Position numbers and translations under genes: made by a program. From positions 310,001 to 374,000 of the forward strand of contig NZ_JACIDV010000001.1 in assembly GCF_014196515.1 (NCBI RefSeq): a DNA stretch of 64,000 bases. The letters are read 5' to 3'. The DNA comes from Rhizobium skierniewicense (GTDB taxonomy: Bacteria; Pseudomonadota; Alphaproteobacteria; Rhizobiales; Rhizobiaceae). Below are positions 18,378 through 26,076 of the stretch, piece after piece (position 1 is the first letter of the stretch; the number at the start of each line of letters is the position of its first letter). The notes beneath the pieces were generated by a model, which did not search any database, was not told the DNA's origin, and saw only the letters and a program-made list of their open reading frames with translations.

Positions 18378-18887
18378 CTATTTGCCTTCGCCGTTCTTCT
18401 CTTTCAGCTCAGATACAAGCGTTCCCAGATCAGTCTTGTTCTGCAGAATATCTTCCAGCAATCGCTCCAGGTCTTCCGAACGGTCCGCTTTGGAAAGCAG
18501 GTCGCGCAGTTCGTTGCGCGCATCGAGAAGGGCCTTGAGTGCCGGAACTTGCTCCACCACCGCGCCGGGCAGGAAATCGTCCATGCTTTCGAATTTGAGG
18601 TTGATCTGCAAATCCGTTCCGTCATCCTGGAGCGTGTTGGGAACGCTCATGTTCAGACCAGGCGTCATGCGTCGCATGACTTCATCGAAATTGTCCCGGT
18701 CGATCTGGACGAACTTGCGTTCACCAAAAGGTTTCAATGGCTGGGTGGGGTTGCCGGAGAAATCACCAAGCACGCCAACGACAAATGGCAGTTCCTTGAC
18801 CACCATGGCGCCTTCGGTTTCCACTTCGTATTTGATGTGAACGCGAGGTTTGCGAACACGCTCCAGCTTCTCATGTACACTTGGCAT
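18378..18887 (-). CDS. tssB: T6SS contractile sheath small subunit TssB (ImpB)
   Basis: The 169-residue protein matches TssB/Vip[16 protein letters not shown] near the start, [11 protein letters not shown], and [12 protein letters not shown]-like spacing (here [16 protein letters not shown]). It pairs with TssC41 to build the sheath and its N-terminal region is the usual contact for TagJ. The ATG follows AAGGAGG at about 6 nt. The gene is flanked on both sides by gaps (62 and 98 nt) that contain short GC hairpins. Confidence 0.96.
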   Translation of the reverse strand: MPSVHEKLERVRKPRVHIKYEVETEGAMVVKELPFVVGVLGDFSGNPTQPLKPFGERKFVQIDRDNFDEVMRRMTPGLNMSVPNTLQDDGTDLQINLKFESMDDFLPGAVVEQVPALKALLDARNELRDLLSKADRSEDLERLLEDILQNKTDLGTLVSELKEKNGEGK

Positions 18888-18925
18888 TGGAACCTCCTTG
18901 ACGCTTTAAAAGCATTGCTGACTTT

Positions 18926-18940
18926 GGGGAGCACGCCCCC
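18926..18940 (-). other. Short GC hairpin between tssA and tssB
   Basis: GGGG (18926-18929) and CCCC (within 18936-18940) can pair around a 6-nt loop in the 62-nt tssA/tssB gap. It is the weakest of the junction hairpins in this operon. Confidence 0.25.
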
Positions 18941-18949
18941 GTGATTTCA

Positions 18950-20008
18950 CTATTTCCCGGCATCTTCGCCACCCGGCTTTATGCCCGCTGCCGTCAATAC
19001 CGCATTGCGCACTTGCGCCTCGGGCAACAGCTCGGCAAGTAGCTCTGAAAAATCCATGCGCCCCCTGCGGACCAATGTTTCGATAGCCAACGAAATCGGA
19101 GAATGCGGTTCCGTTCGGCGAAAGTAACGCGCAACTGCGAGAAGAGTTTCAAATGCGTCGTCACGTGAAGCGATTTCTTCCGGGTTCGAAGTTAAGTTTT
19201 TCTGAACTTCTGGCTGCGCAGGCGCATTTTCCTCATCCGTTATGCGTGTATTCTGTGGAGGCGGCGGTGGTGCGCCATCTTTTCCACCCAGGGCGCGGAT
19301 TGCGGCAGCTGTTTCGATGAGGATATTTCTGATGTTGGAACTCGCGGGTGCGTTGGGCCCACACCGTTCCGATAGAATTGCGCTGATCGCGTCAAACATT
19401 TCGAGGCAGGCGTTCACGTCGGCCAATTGTGCGGACATCGCTGCGACACCGACTTCGGACGCCGCCTGATACAAATCTTCACGGCGCTTGGTTTCAGCAG
19501 GTCTCTGCGCCAACTGAAAGTCCCAGAGTGTCCGTTCTCCGAATTTCCCGCCAGGAATGAGCGAGCTCAGTCTCAAGGGCTGAACAAGCGTTCCTTCGCT
19601 TCCCACACCGTTCAATCCGGCAAACGGAGAAAATTTTTCTTCGTCATCATCGTCGCTGATCGACTTGATCGAGTCCCACTGGTTGCACAAAATGTCATGG
19701 GTCAAGCGGTAGATTTCGAGTAAGCCGGTGTAGCCCCGCAACCTAAGTTCTGCTTCGGCAAGCCATGCCAATATTTCGATATCACGACTTTCAGAATATA
19801 TAATCTGCAATCCGAGATTGCTAACCTCTGTCCAGTTATTGGAAACCCTGAGAACTTCCTGTGGGGAAACAGAGCGCTCTTCTGCCCGAGCTTGGTTTCT
19901 TTCATCCTTAATTCTATAGTAAAGTTCGCGAGTTCTTTGATTGCCTCGAATATTTTCTCCGCAATCTCCAAGATATTCTATATTGCTTGTGACTTCTTGC
20001 GCACTCAA
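18950..20008 (-). CDS. tssA: T6SS cap/initiation protein TssA (ImpA)
   Basis: This 352-residue protein has the ImpA N-terminal domain (about 1-130, with NWTEVSNLGLQIIYSESRDIEILAWLAEAELRL). A proline-rich linker (GGKDGAPPPPPQN) follows, and a short C-terminal part with the ETLVRRGRMDFSELLAELLP motif. TssA guides tube and sheath assembly. It is the first gene of the leftward imp operon. The start at 20008 follows a 220-bp divergent promoter region shared with clpV. Local base composition at the 5' end is more AT-rich than in the rest of the operon. Confidence 0.93.
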   Translation of the reverse strand: MSAQEVTSNIEYLGDCGENIRGNQRTRELYYRIKDERNQARAEERSVSPQEVLRVSNNWTEVSNLGLQIIYSESRDIEILAWLAEAELRLRGYTGLLEIYRLTHDILCNQWDSIKSISDDDDEEKFSPFAGLNGVGSEGTLVQPLRLSSLIPGGKFGERTLWDFQLAQRPAETKRREDLYQAASEVGVAAMSAQLADVNACLEMFDAISAILSERCGPNAPASSNIRNILIETAAAIRALGGKDGAPPPPPQNTRITDEENAPAQPEVQKNLTSNPEEIASRDDAFETLLAVARYFRRTEPHSPISLAIETLVRRGRMDFSELLAELLPEAQVRNAVLTAAGIKPGGEDAGK

Positions 20009-20228
20009 TATCAGTCTATCCCTCTTAAAGTATGATGTTTCCGTGACGGTTACTTCCGTTACGTAATGTAAGTCACCAACCAGACTTATGGAAAATAAGG
20101 CGAAATTGTGGTGACTTCATTTTAAACTCGTCAAATAAAAAACGCAACTTTTGGCTGGACAAGTGAGTTTCACCCACCTAACTATGCCACGTCACGTTGT
20201 GTAATGTCGCAAATCGGAGGCCCGCTGC
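20009..20228. promoter_or_regulatory. Divergent T6SS promoter region with repeated CGTTRYGTAATGT sites
   Basis: This 220-bp region must carry the promoters of the imp operon (left) and the clpV-hcp operon (right). CGTTACGTAATGT lies at 20057-20069, about 50 bp from tssA, and CGTTGTGTAATGT (11/13 identical) at 20195-20207, just before the clpV ribosome site GGAGG. A GTTAC-N4-GTTAC direct repeat (20049-20062) overlaps the first site. The same core occurs upstream of the Wza-like gene at 29-41. In A. tumefaciens the acid-responsive ChvG/ChvI system controls T6SS; whether it binds these sites cannot be judged here. Confidence 0.5.
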
Positions 20229-22898
20229 ATGTCGCACATAGATCTCAATCGCCTGATCGAAGCGCTTGAGCCAGACCTGCGGGTGTCGCTGGAGGCTGCC
20301 GCATCGGTCGCTGCCCGGCGTAACCATCGGTATGTGGATATTGCCCACTGGTTGTGTGCGGTTGTGGAAAACGACAAGCATGCTGACATTTTGGCTCAAC
20401 TGAAAATTCCGGTCGATAATCTGCGCGCCGAGATCGATAGAGCTTTGGACGATGCGGCAATCGGCGATGGCGAAGCGCTTTCCCTGTCGCAGAACGTCTT
20501 GACGACTGGTCGCGAGGCATGGCTTCTCGCATCATTACAGGACGGTCGCAGCCACGTCGATCTCGTTCATCTCATTCTCGCCCTTGATGAGGAGGCCTCG
20601 CTCCGCAGTCTCGTGCGGGCAGCGTTCCCCTCGCTCAAACTGGTGGATCGCGTTGCTTTGCAAGCTTTGCGTGAGGAGCAGGCGTTGCAGCCGGAGAGCG
20701 GCTCTAGGAACGAACAGGGTTCGCCTCTGTCGGGGCAGGGCAAAGACCAAAACGATTTTCTTCGGCTTTACACACAGGACATGACTGAAGATGCCCGTCA
20801 GGGCAAGGTCGATCCGGTCATCGGACGCGACGAAGAGTTGCGACAGATGATCGATATCCTGACCCGGCGGCGGCAGAACAACCCCATTCTCGTTGGTGAG
20901 GCTGGTGTTGGGAAAACGGCAGTTGCGGAAGCATTGGCCCTGGAAATCGTTTCCGGGAACGTACCGGAAAAGCTGAGAGACGTGCGACTTCTCAGTCTCG
21001 ATCTGTCTCTTTTGCAGGCAGGCGCAGGCGTGAAGGGTGAATTCGAGCGACGTCTCCATGGTGTTATCGACGCGGTGAAGCGTTCGGTTGATCCCATTAT
21101 TCTCTTCATTGACGAGGCGCATGGGCTTGTCGGTGCGGGCGGTGCCGCAGGGCAGGGAGATGCCGCAAATATTCTTAAGCCTGCGCTGGCCCGCGGTGAG
21201 GTCCGGACAGTGGCCGCGACGACCTGGAGCGAATACAAGAAATATTTCGAAAAAGATGCTGCGTTAACGCGCAGGTTCCAGCCAGTTCACATCCGCGAAC
21301 CTGATGAGACGACAGCCATTCGGATGCTCCGGGGTATCGCAGATACCTTTATCAAGCATCATGGTGTTACGATACGCGACGAGGCGATCGTCGCCGCCGT
21401 GCAATTGTCTGCACGCTATATGCCCGCACGACAGCTGCCCGACAAGGCTGTCAGCTTGCTGGATACGGCCGCTGCTGCCGTTTCGCTCGCACGCCAGACG
21501 CTTCCGGAAAAGCTTCGTAACATGGAGAGCGAGAAGCGTCTTCTGGCGACCGAGCTTGAGTGGCTGTCGCGCGAAAGCTCTGACGAGGAAATGACCAAGC
21601 GGATCGAAGCGATCAAGAGTGAGATCGAAAGTCTCGAAGCATCGATAGACGATGTGCGCACGCGATACGATGCAGAAATTCTCGATCTTTCACAAGCGGA
21701 CGATGCCTCGACCTCGACAATCGAGGCATCGAACATCGCACCTTTGAGACCTGTTGCCGCCCGGTCCGATGGACATGACGAAAGACTGGTGCCGTTGGTG
21801 GTAGACCGGGAGATGATTGCGGCCGTCGTATCGCGATGGACTGGCATTCCGCTCGGAAAACTCCTGGCAGACCAGATCGAAAGCGCCAAGACGCTCGATG
21901 AGCGCATGAAGCAGCGCGTCATCGGGCAGGATTGGGCCATCGATCGCATTGCGGATGCGATGCGTACGGCGAGAGCCGGCCTATCGGATCCTCGCCGTCC
22001 ACCTGCCGTTTTCATGCTTGTCGGCATGTCTGGCACCGGCAAGACAGAAACCGCTCTCTCCCTCGCCGACTTGCTCTATGGCGGGAACGGTCATCTAACG
22101 ACAATCAATATGTCCGAGTTCAAGGAGGAACATAAGGTTTCCCTGCTTCTCGGCTCACCGCCAGGCTATGTCGGTTATGGCGAGGGTGGCGTTTTGACGG
22201 AAGCGGTGCGTCGTCGTCCGTTTGGCGTTCTGCTGCTGGACGAAATCGATAAGGCGCATCCGGGCGTTCAGGATATTTTCTATCAGGTCTTCGACAAGGG
22301 AATGTTGAAAGACGGCGAAGGTCGTGACATCGACTTCAAGAATACGACGATCTTCATGACGGCCAATACCGGATCAGAACTCCTGTCCGCTCTGTCGGCT
22401 GATCCCGACACGATGCCAGAGGGTGAGGCCCTTGAGGCACTGTTGATGCCGGAACTGACAAAGCAGTTCAAGCCAGCGTTCCTCGGTCGAACCGTCATCC
22501 TGCCTTTCATGCCACTGGGACCTGAGCAACTTTCCCGGATTGTAGACATCCAAATTGATAAAATAGCCGAGCGGGTGCGCTCATCTTATGGAACCGAACT
22601 GGAACTTTCGGCAGCGGCGCGTGAAGCGCTCGTCGGACGTGCCGGTTCGAGCGAAATCGGCGCTCGCGCCATCGAAATCATGATTGGCAGAGACCTCCTG
22701 CCGCCTTTGTCCAGCTTCTTCCTCGAGAAGGTCATCGCTGGCGACAAGGTGAGGCGTGTGACTGTCGATTTTGATGATACCGGGTTCGGCATCCGTGCCG
22801 ATGCGGTTGGGAATATGGACGAATTCGCGGCGGCTCCAGCAGCTGCTGCGGATAAAGTTGCCGCGTCGGATGGGGTTTCTCGACGCATGCGGCATTAG
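20229..22898 (+). CDS. clpV: T6SS AAA+ ATPase ClpV (TssH)
   Basis: The 889-residue ClpB/ClpV-family unfoldase has an N-terminal Clp repeat domain (about 1-150), a first AAA+ module with Walker A GEAGVGKTA near 223 and FIDEAHGLVGAGG, a coiled-coil middle domain (about 410-500), and a second AAA+ module with GMSGTGKTE near 598 and LLLDEIDKAHP. It disassembles contracted sheath. A low-complexity Ala-rich tail follows the C-terminal domain. It is the first gene of the rightward operon with hcp and the effector pair. Confidence 0.97.
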   Translation: MSHIDLNRLIEALEPDLRVSLEAAASVAARRNHRYVDIAHWLCAVVENDKHADILAQLKIPVDNLRAEIDRALDDAAIGDGEALSLSQNVLTTGREAWLLASLQDGRSHVDLVHLILALDEEASLRSLVRAAFPSLKLVDRVALQALREEQALQPESGSRNEQGSPLSGQGKDQNDFLRLYTQDMTEDARQGKVDPVIGRDEELRQMIDILTRRRQNNPILVGEAGVGKTAVAEALALEIVSGNVPEKLRDVRLLSLDLSLLQAGAGVKGEFERRLHGVIDAVKRSVDPIILFIDEAHGLVGAGGAAGQGDAANILKPALARGEVRTVAATTWSEYKKYFEKDAALTRRFQPVHIREPDETTAIRMLRGIADTFIKHHGVTIRDEAIVAAVQLSARYMPARQLPDKAVSLLDTAAAAVSLARQTLPEKLRNMESEKRLLATELEWLSRESSDEEMTKRIEAIKSEIESLEASIDDVRTRYDAEILDLSQADDASTSTIEASNIAPLRPVAARSDGHDERLVPLVVDREMIAAVVSRWTGIPLGKLLADQIESAKTLDERMKQRVIGQDWAIDRIADAMRTARAGLSDPRRPPAVFMLVGMSGTGKTETALSLADLLYGGNGHLTTINMSEFKEEHKVSLLLGSPPGYVGYGEGGVLTEAVRRRPFGVLLLDEIDKAHPGVQDIFYQVFDKGMLKDGEGRDIDFKNTTIFMTANTGSELLSALSADPDTMPEGEALEALLMPELTKQFKPAFLGRTVILPFMPLGPEQLSRIVDIQIDKIAERVRSSYGTELELSAAAREALVGRAGSSEIGARAIEIMIGRDLLPPLSSFFLEKVIAGDKVRRVTVDFDDTGFGIRADAVGNMDEFAAAPAAAADKVAASDGVSRRMRH

Positions 22899-22912
22899 AC
22901 GAAAGGTAACCC

Positions 22913-22931
22913 GACCTCGAAGCAAGAGGTC
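22913..22931 (+). other. Hairpin in the clpV-hcp gap
   Basis: GACCTC (22913-22918) and GAGGTC (22926-22931) pair perfectly around a 7-nt loop, in the 59-nt gap upstream of hcp. Together with the strong hairpin after hcp, it brackets the hcp message. Confidence 0.4.
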
Positions 22932-22957
22932 TATCAATCAATACAGGAGCTTACAGT

Positions 22958-23434
22958 ATGCCAATTTATCTGCAGTTGGACGGCATTCAGGGTGATGCAA
23001 CCCATGAGGAACACCGTAAGTGGATGGATATCGAAGCCCTTCACTGGAACGTCGCTCGTAACATGAATACCTCTGCTGGTTCTGCGGCGAACCGCGAAGC
23101 CTCCGAGCCGACAATCTCGGAAGTGATCCTCACAAAGGTCAGCGACTCATCCTCCACCAAGCTTTTTGGTGAAGCATGCGCCGGTCGCACCGGCAAGCAG
23201 GCGACGATCCACCTCGTCACGACCGGTAACCCCGGCAACACCTATATCGAGTACCTGCTAACCAATACTCTGATTGCCAGCTACTCCGTCGATTCCAGCG
23301 GTGACCGTCCTGTTGAGACTATCAAGCTCAACTTCACCAAAATGGAAGTGAAGTACACACCGTTCGACGATCAGAACAACCCGCAGTCGCCAATGATCTC
23401 GTCCTACGATCTGGCGACGACAAAGGCTGCCTAA
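22958..23434 (+). CDS. hcp: T6SS tube protein Hcp (TssD)
   Basis: The 158-residue protein matches Hcp1-type tube proteins: MPIYLQLDGIQGDATHEEH, then ISEVILTKVSDSSSTKLF, and IKLNFTKMEVKYTPFD. It forms hexameric rings that stack into the secreted inner tube. The ATG follows CAGGAGC. The gene lies between two stem-loops (22913-22931 and 23445-23473), which fits the need for far more Hcp than the flanking ClpV or effector, although that consequence is inference. Confidence 0.97.
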   Translation: MPIYLQLDGIQGDATHEEHRKWMDIEALHWNVARNMNTSAGSAANREASEPTISEVILTKVSDSSSTKLFGEACAGRTGKQATIHLVTTGNPGNTYIEYLLTNTLIASYSVDSSGDRPVETIKLNFTKMEVKYTPFDDQNNPQSPMISSYDLATTKAA

Positions 23435-23444
23435 TCGCCCTGGC

Positions 23445-23473
23445 CTCCGGTGCGGGACCTTCTCGCACCGGAG
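23445..23473 (+). terminator. Strong hairpin after hcp
   Basis: CTCCGGTGCG (23445-23454) and CGCACCGGAG (23464-23473) form a perfect 10-bp stem with a 9-nt loop directly after the hcp stop. No T-run follows (ATTGTC), so it is more likely an mRNA 3' stabiliser or leaky attenuator than a full terminator ahead of tai and tae4. Confidence 0.6.
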
Positions 23474-23499
23474 ATTGTCAAGCGAGCTGTTCCGTTGCC

Positions 23500-23925
23500 G
23501 TGACGTTTCCGTCTCGCGTTTCGATTGGTCAACAAATGTTCGGCATGTATCCAGCGCTCGTCTTGACAACATTCCTGTCGTGGGTGGGCTTTGCATTGCC
23601 ATCGGAAGCGGCAGATCGGACCTGGATATACTCCGGTTCCGAGTTGAAGCAGGCAATCGAGGGCAAGCTTTCACCTGAAGTTTCCGACCCGGAACTCCGC
23701 CGTTTGGTTTCCGTCGCCAAAAGTAGCGCTTATATCGCAGCCGTAGCAGATTTGACGGCAAACGCGCACTGGTGTGGTGCCGGTGATATTGCACCGCACG
23801 AAATCACAGACCGCGTCTACACCTATCTGGTCGATATACCCTCCGAAAAACTTGCCGAACCGGCAGCCGCTTTGGTCGAAGAAGCGCTCGTCATCGCATT
23901 TCCGTGTGAACCTAAAAAAAACTGA
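23500..23925 (+). CDS. tai: Rap1a/Tai-family T6SS immunity protein
   Basis: This periplasmic immunity protein has a signal peptide ending around ALPSEA, then the Rap1a/Tai pattern: SAYIAAVADLTANAHWC, a VYTYLVDIPSE stretch, LVEEAL, and a terminal FPC, giving two cysteines likely to form a disulfide. Tai proteins bind and block the paired Tae amidase in the periplasm. The gene precedes tae4 by 12 nt, the order also found in A. tumefaciens. The start is uncertain: GTG 23500 (141 residues, with an Arg in the n-region) or ATG 23536 (129 residues). Confidence 0.85.
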   Translation: MTFPSRVSIGQQMFGMYPALVLTTFLSWVGFALPSEAADRTWIYSGSELKQAIEGKLSPEVSDPELRRLVSVAKSSAYIAAVADLTANAHWCGAGDIAPHEITDRVYTYLVDIPSEKLAEPAAALVEEALVIAFPCEPKKN

Positions 23926-23937
23926 TCGGACATCGTC

Positions 23938-24438
23938 ATGCGCATTGATTTCGATACACTTTATGCAAATTATCCAAGCAGCGAAGTATCGCGCGGCAAC
24001 TATGTCAGTCAGAAAGACTTGTTCACCGAAATTGGATGGGACGATTTTATCGGTAATCCGAGCTACAATAACACGTGTGCCATTCGTGTCAGCCTTGCGT
24101 TCGTCAAATCTGGCATCAACGTCGTGCCTGGTTCCCATAAAATCCTGAAAGGTCCCTTCACAGGGAAGGGCGTTGAAGTCTCGATGAGACGGCTTGCCGA
24201 TCTGCTCGCCCGAAACAATTACCTTGGCCGTTATGAGCCCTACACGCCTGCCACGGCCCAGAATGGTATTGGCGCCCGCAAAGGCGTTGTCGCTTTCAAC
24301 AATATTCCCGGATATCGCGGCGGTGGCCACATCGATCTGGTGTTGGGCGGAACTGACGCCACACAGTGCGGCTCAAGTTGCTACTACAATTCCGAAACGA
24401 TCTGGTTCTGGCCGCTGCAGTCCAACCGAGTTTCCTGA
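23938..24438 (+). CDS. tae4: Tae4-family T6SS peptidoglycan amidase effector
   Basis: The 166-residue protein fits the Tae4 NlpC/P60-like fold: the catalytic cysteine motif NNTCAIRVS with Cys47, the catalytic histidine motif GGHIDLV with His131, and the C-terminal Cys144/Cys148 loop followed by ETIWFWPL. Tae4 enzymes are DL-endopeptidases that cleave peptide stems in the target cell wall. It has no signal peptide, as expected for a T6SS cargo. It is the last T6SS gene in the window; the vgrG and PAAR genes that follow it in some agrobacteria are missing here. Confidence 0.92.
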   Translation: MRIDFDTLYANYPSSEVSRGNYVSQKDLFTEIGWDDFIGNPSYNNTCAIRVSLAFVKSGINVVPGSHKILKGPFTGKGVEVSMRRLADLLARNNYLGRYEPYTPATAQNGIGARKGVVAFNNIPGYRGGGHIDLVLGGTDATQCGSSCYYNSETIWFWPLQSNRVS

Positions 24439-24890
24439 TTGGATATTTCGATTGCGACGCGCTTCCGCTTACCATTGAGAGGTTCTCCCAAGGGCAAGTA
24501 AAGACGCTTGCGCAGCGTGGCGCTTTGAGACCGCTGGTTTGACTTCGACTGTGCAACCGGAATTGTTGATCAGCGCGTCGGAAACTTCGGTGACTCGGCG
24601 CATCTTAACGCAGCATGATGTGGCCACGCATTAGCTCACGTATCGCACACCTGGATTTGACCCCATTGAAACTCGACCCGGATCGGGTCTTCGCCGATCT
24701 CCGGCGAGATTGCGTCGCCTCAGACGTTGAATCTCGCGGCCTGGTGCGCCGCTCCCGCCCAAATTCGTTAAAAGCAGGCGGGTCTCATGGGCGGCTTATG
24801 TTAGGTCTATAACGCTCCCGTAGAATCTGTCTTCCTCAGCGCTGCTGATGGACGGGTTTGCTGGATATTTGCTTTTAGAGGAGGCCAGAC
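24439..24890. other. 452-bp gene-free region with nested inverted repeats
   Basis: No convincing gene is seen. Short perfect stems cluster at 24675-24689 (GACCCG-GAT-CGGGTC) and 24692-24706 (CGCCG-ATCTC-CGGCG). They could be part of a palindromic intergenic element or a structured RNA. The region sits exactly where vgrG-type cargo would be expected after tae4, but no VgrG, PAAR or transposase remnant could be recognised. The last 20 bp hold GAGGAGG for the next gene. Confidence 0.4.
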
Positions 24891-25784
24891 ATGACCAAGC
24901 GTATCATTTTTACAGGTGGCACAGGCAAGGCCGGACGCCATGCCGTTCCCAAGCTGTTGGAAAAGGGTTATTCCGTTTTGAATGTCGATTTAAAACCCTT
25001 GGATTTGCCAGGGGTCAACACGTTGATTGCGGATATCACCGATAGCGGCCAGGTTTTTAATGCGCTGACGACACATTTCGGGTTCGATGGTTTTGAAAAA
25101 GGTGAACCTCCTTCCGCACCTGATGCTGTCGTGCATTTTGCGGCTATTCCCCGTGTGTTGATCGAGCCTGACAACAAGACCTTCGAAGCGAACGTGGTCG
25201 GCACATACAATGTGATCGAAGCAGCGATGAAGCTGGGTGTTCGCAAGGTCATCATCGCCTCGAGCGAGACGACCTACGGCGTCTGCTTTGCGGAAGGTGA
25301 AAAGGATTTTCACGCCTTTCCACTGGATGAGAGTTATGATTCCGATCCCATGGACAGTTATGGCTTGTCGAAGCTTGTCAATGAAAAGACGGCACGGGCT
25401 TTTGCCATGCGGTACAAGGCAGATATCTATGCGCTGCGCATCGCCAATGTCATCGAGCCGCATGAATACTCCAACTTTCCAGCCTTTCTCGATGATCCCA
25501 TGTCGCGAAAACGCAACGCCTGGAGCTACATCGATGCGCGGGATCTTGGCACTCTCGTTCATCTCTGCATCGAAAAAGACGGGCTTGGGTATCAGGTTTT
25601 CAACGCCGTCAATGATACGATCACGGCCGATCTGCCAACGGCCGAATTTCTTGCCAAATACTGCCCCAACACCCCGATCCTGCGGGAAATGGGGCCGGAC
25701 GAGGCGCCACTCTCCAACCGGAAGGCGCGTGAAATCCTGGGCTTCAAGGAAGAGCATCCCTGGAAGCGGTATGTTGCGCGGTAA
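24891..25784 (+). CDS. NAD(P)-dependent epimerase/dehydratase (extended SDR)
   Basis: The 297-residue protein is an extended short-chain dehydrogenase: nucleotide-binding TGGTGKAGRH at the N-terminus, IIASSETTYG with the catalytic serine/threonine region, and the YGLSK (YxxxK) catalytic motif near residue 158. It probably acts on a nucleotide sugar or sugar acid; uronate dehydrogenase-like and UDP-sugar epimerase-like enzymes share this layout, and I cannot choose. It stands alone between two promoter-bearing gaps and ends in a strong terminator, so it is its own transcription unit. The start follows GAGGAGG. Confidence 0.85.
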   Translation: MTKRIIFTGGTGKAGRHAVPKLLEKGYSVLNVDLKPLDLPGVNTLIADITDSGQVFNALTTHFGFDGFEKGEPPSAPDAVVHFAAIPRVLIEPDNKTFEANVVGTYNVIEAAMKLGVRKVIIASSETTYGVCFAEGEKDFHAFPLDESYDSDPMDSYGLSKLVNEKTARAFAMRYKADIYALRIANVIEPHEYSNFPAFLDDPMSRKRNAWSYIDARDLGTLVHLCIEKDGLGYQVFNAVNDTITADLPTAEFLAKYCPNTPILREMGPDEAPLSNRKAREILGFKEEHPWKRYVAR

Positions 25785-25824
25785 GGCTTGAGCTCCGTCA
25801 ACAAACTCTACCGATGGAGAAGCG

Positions 25825-25862
25825 GGGGGTGGGCCATACCGGCCTGCCTCCTTTTCTTTTTT
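25825..25862 (+). terminator. Rho-independent terminator after the epimerase gene
   Basis: An 11-bp stem (25825-25835 with 25841-25851, three G-U pairs), a 5-nt loop, and then TTTTCTTTTTT (25852-25862). This is the clearest intrinsic terminator in the window. Confidence 0.85.
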
Positions 25863-25965
25863 CAGGATCTGCCCATTTCTTAGCGCTCGCCGTGGCGCAC
25901 AAGAGGCAATTGCACAGACAGAATGCGTCTTTGCAAAAGACATCTTAGGAGTTTCCGAAAGAGGC

Positions 25966-25993
25966 TTTACAAATGATATAAAGTGATAACAAT
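25966..25993 (+). promoter_or_regulatory. Promoter and probable GntR operator of the catabolic operon
   Basis: TTACAAATGATATAAA (25967-25982) matches at 15 of 16 positions a sequence in front of the GntR regulator gene (40121-40136, opposite strand). It overlaps a possible promoter with -35 TTTACA (25966) and a -10 near TAACAAT (25987-25993). The arrangement suggests repression by steric block, which is inference. Confidence 0.55.
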
Positions 25994-26076
25994 AGGAAGT
26001 ATAAAGCGACCCCTTGGTGAGGGAAATGGCGACTGAAATCAGTCGTGCAGGGAGGTCGCATGTCCTGGAGGTCATC

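Noticed and set aside
23445-23473. Full Rho-independent terminator ending the hcp operon
   Set aside because: The stem is strong but no T-run follows, and tai/tae4 start only 27 bp later without an evident promoter.
24615-24812. 65-codon ORF in the spacer after tae4
   Set aside because: No ribosome site and no recognisable domain; the frame runs through small inverted repeats.
24439-24890. Remnant of vgrG, PAAR or a transposase
   Set aside because: Reading the spacer on both strands gave only short frames with stops and nothing resembling these families.
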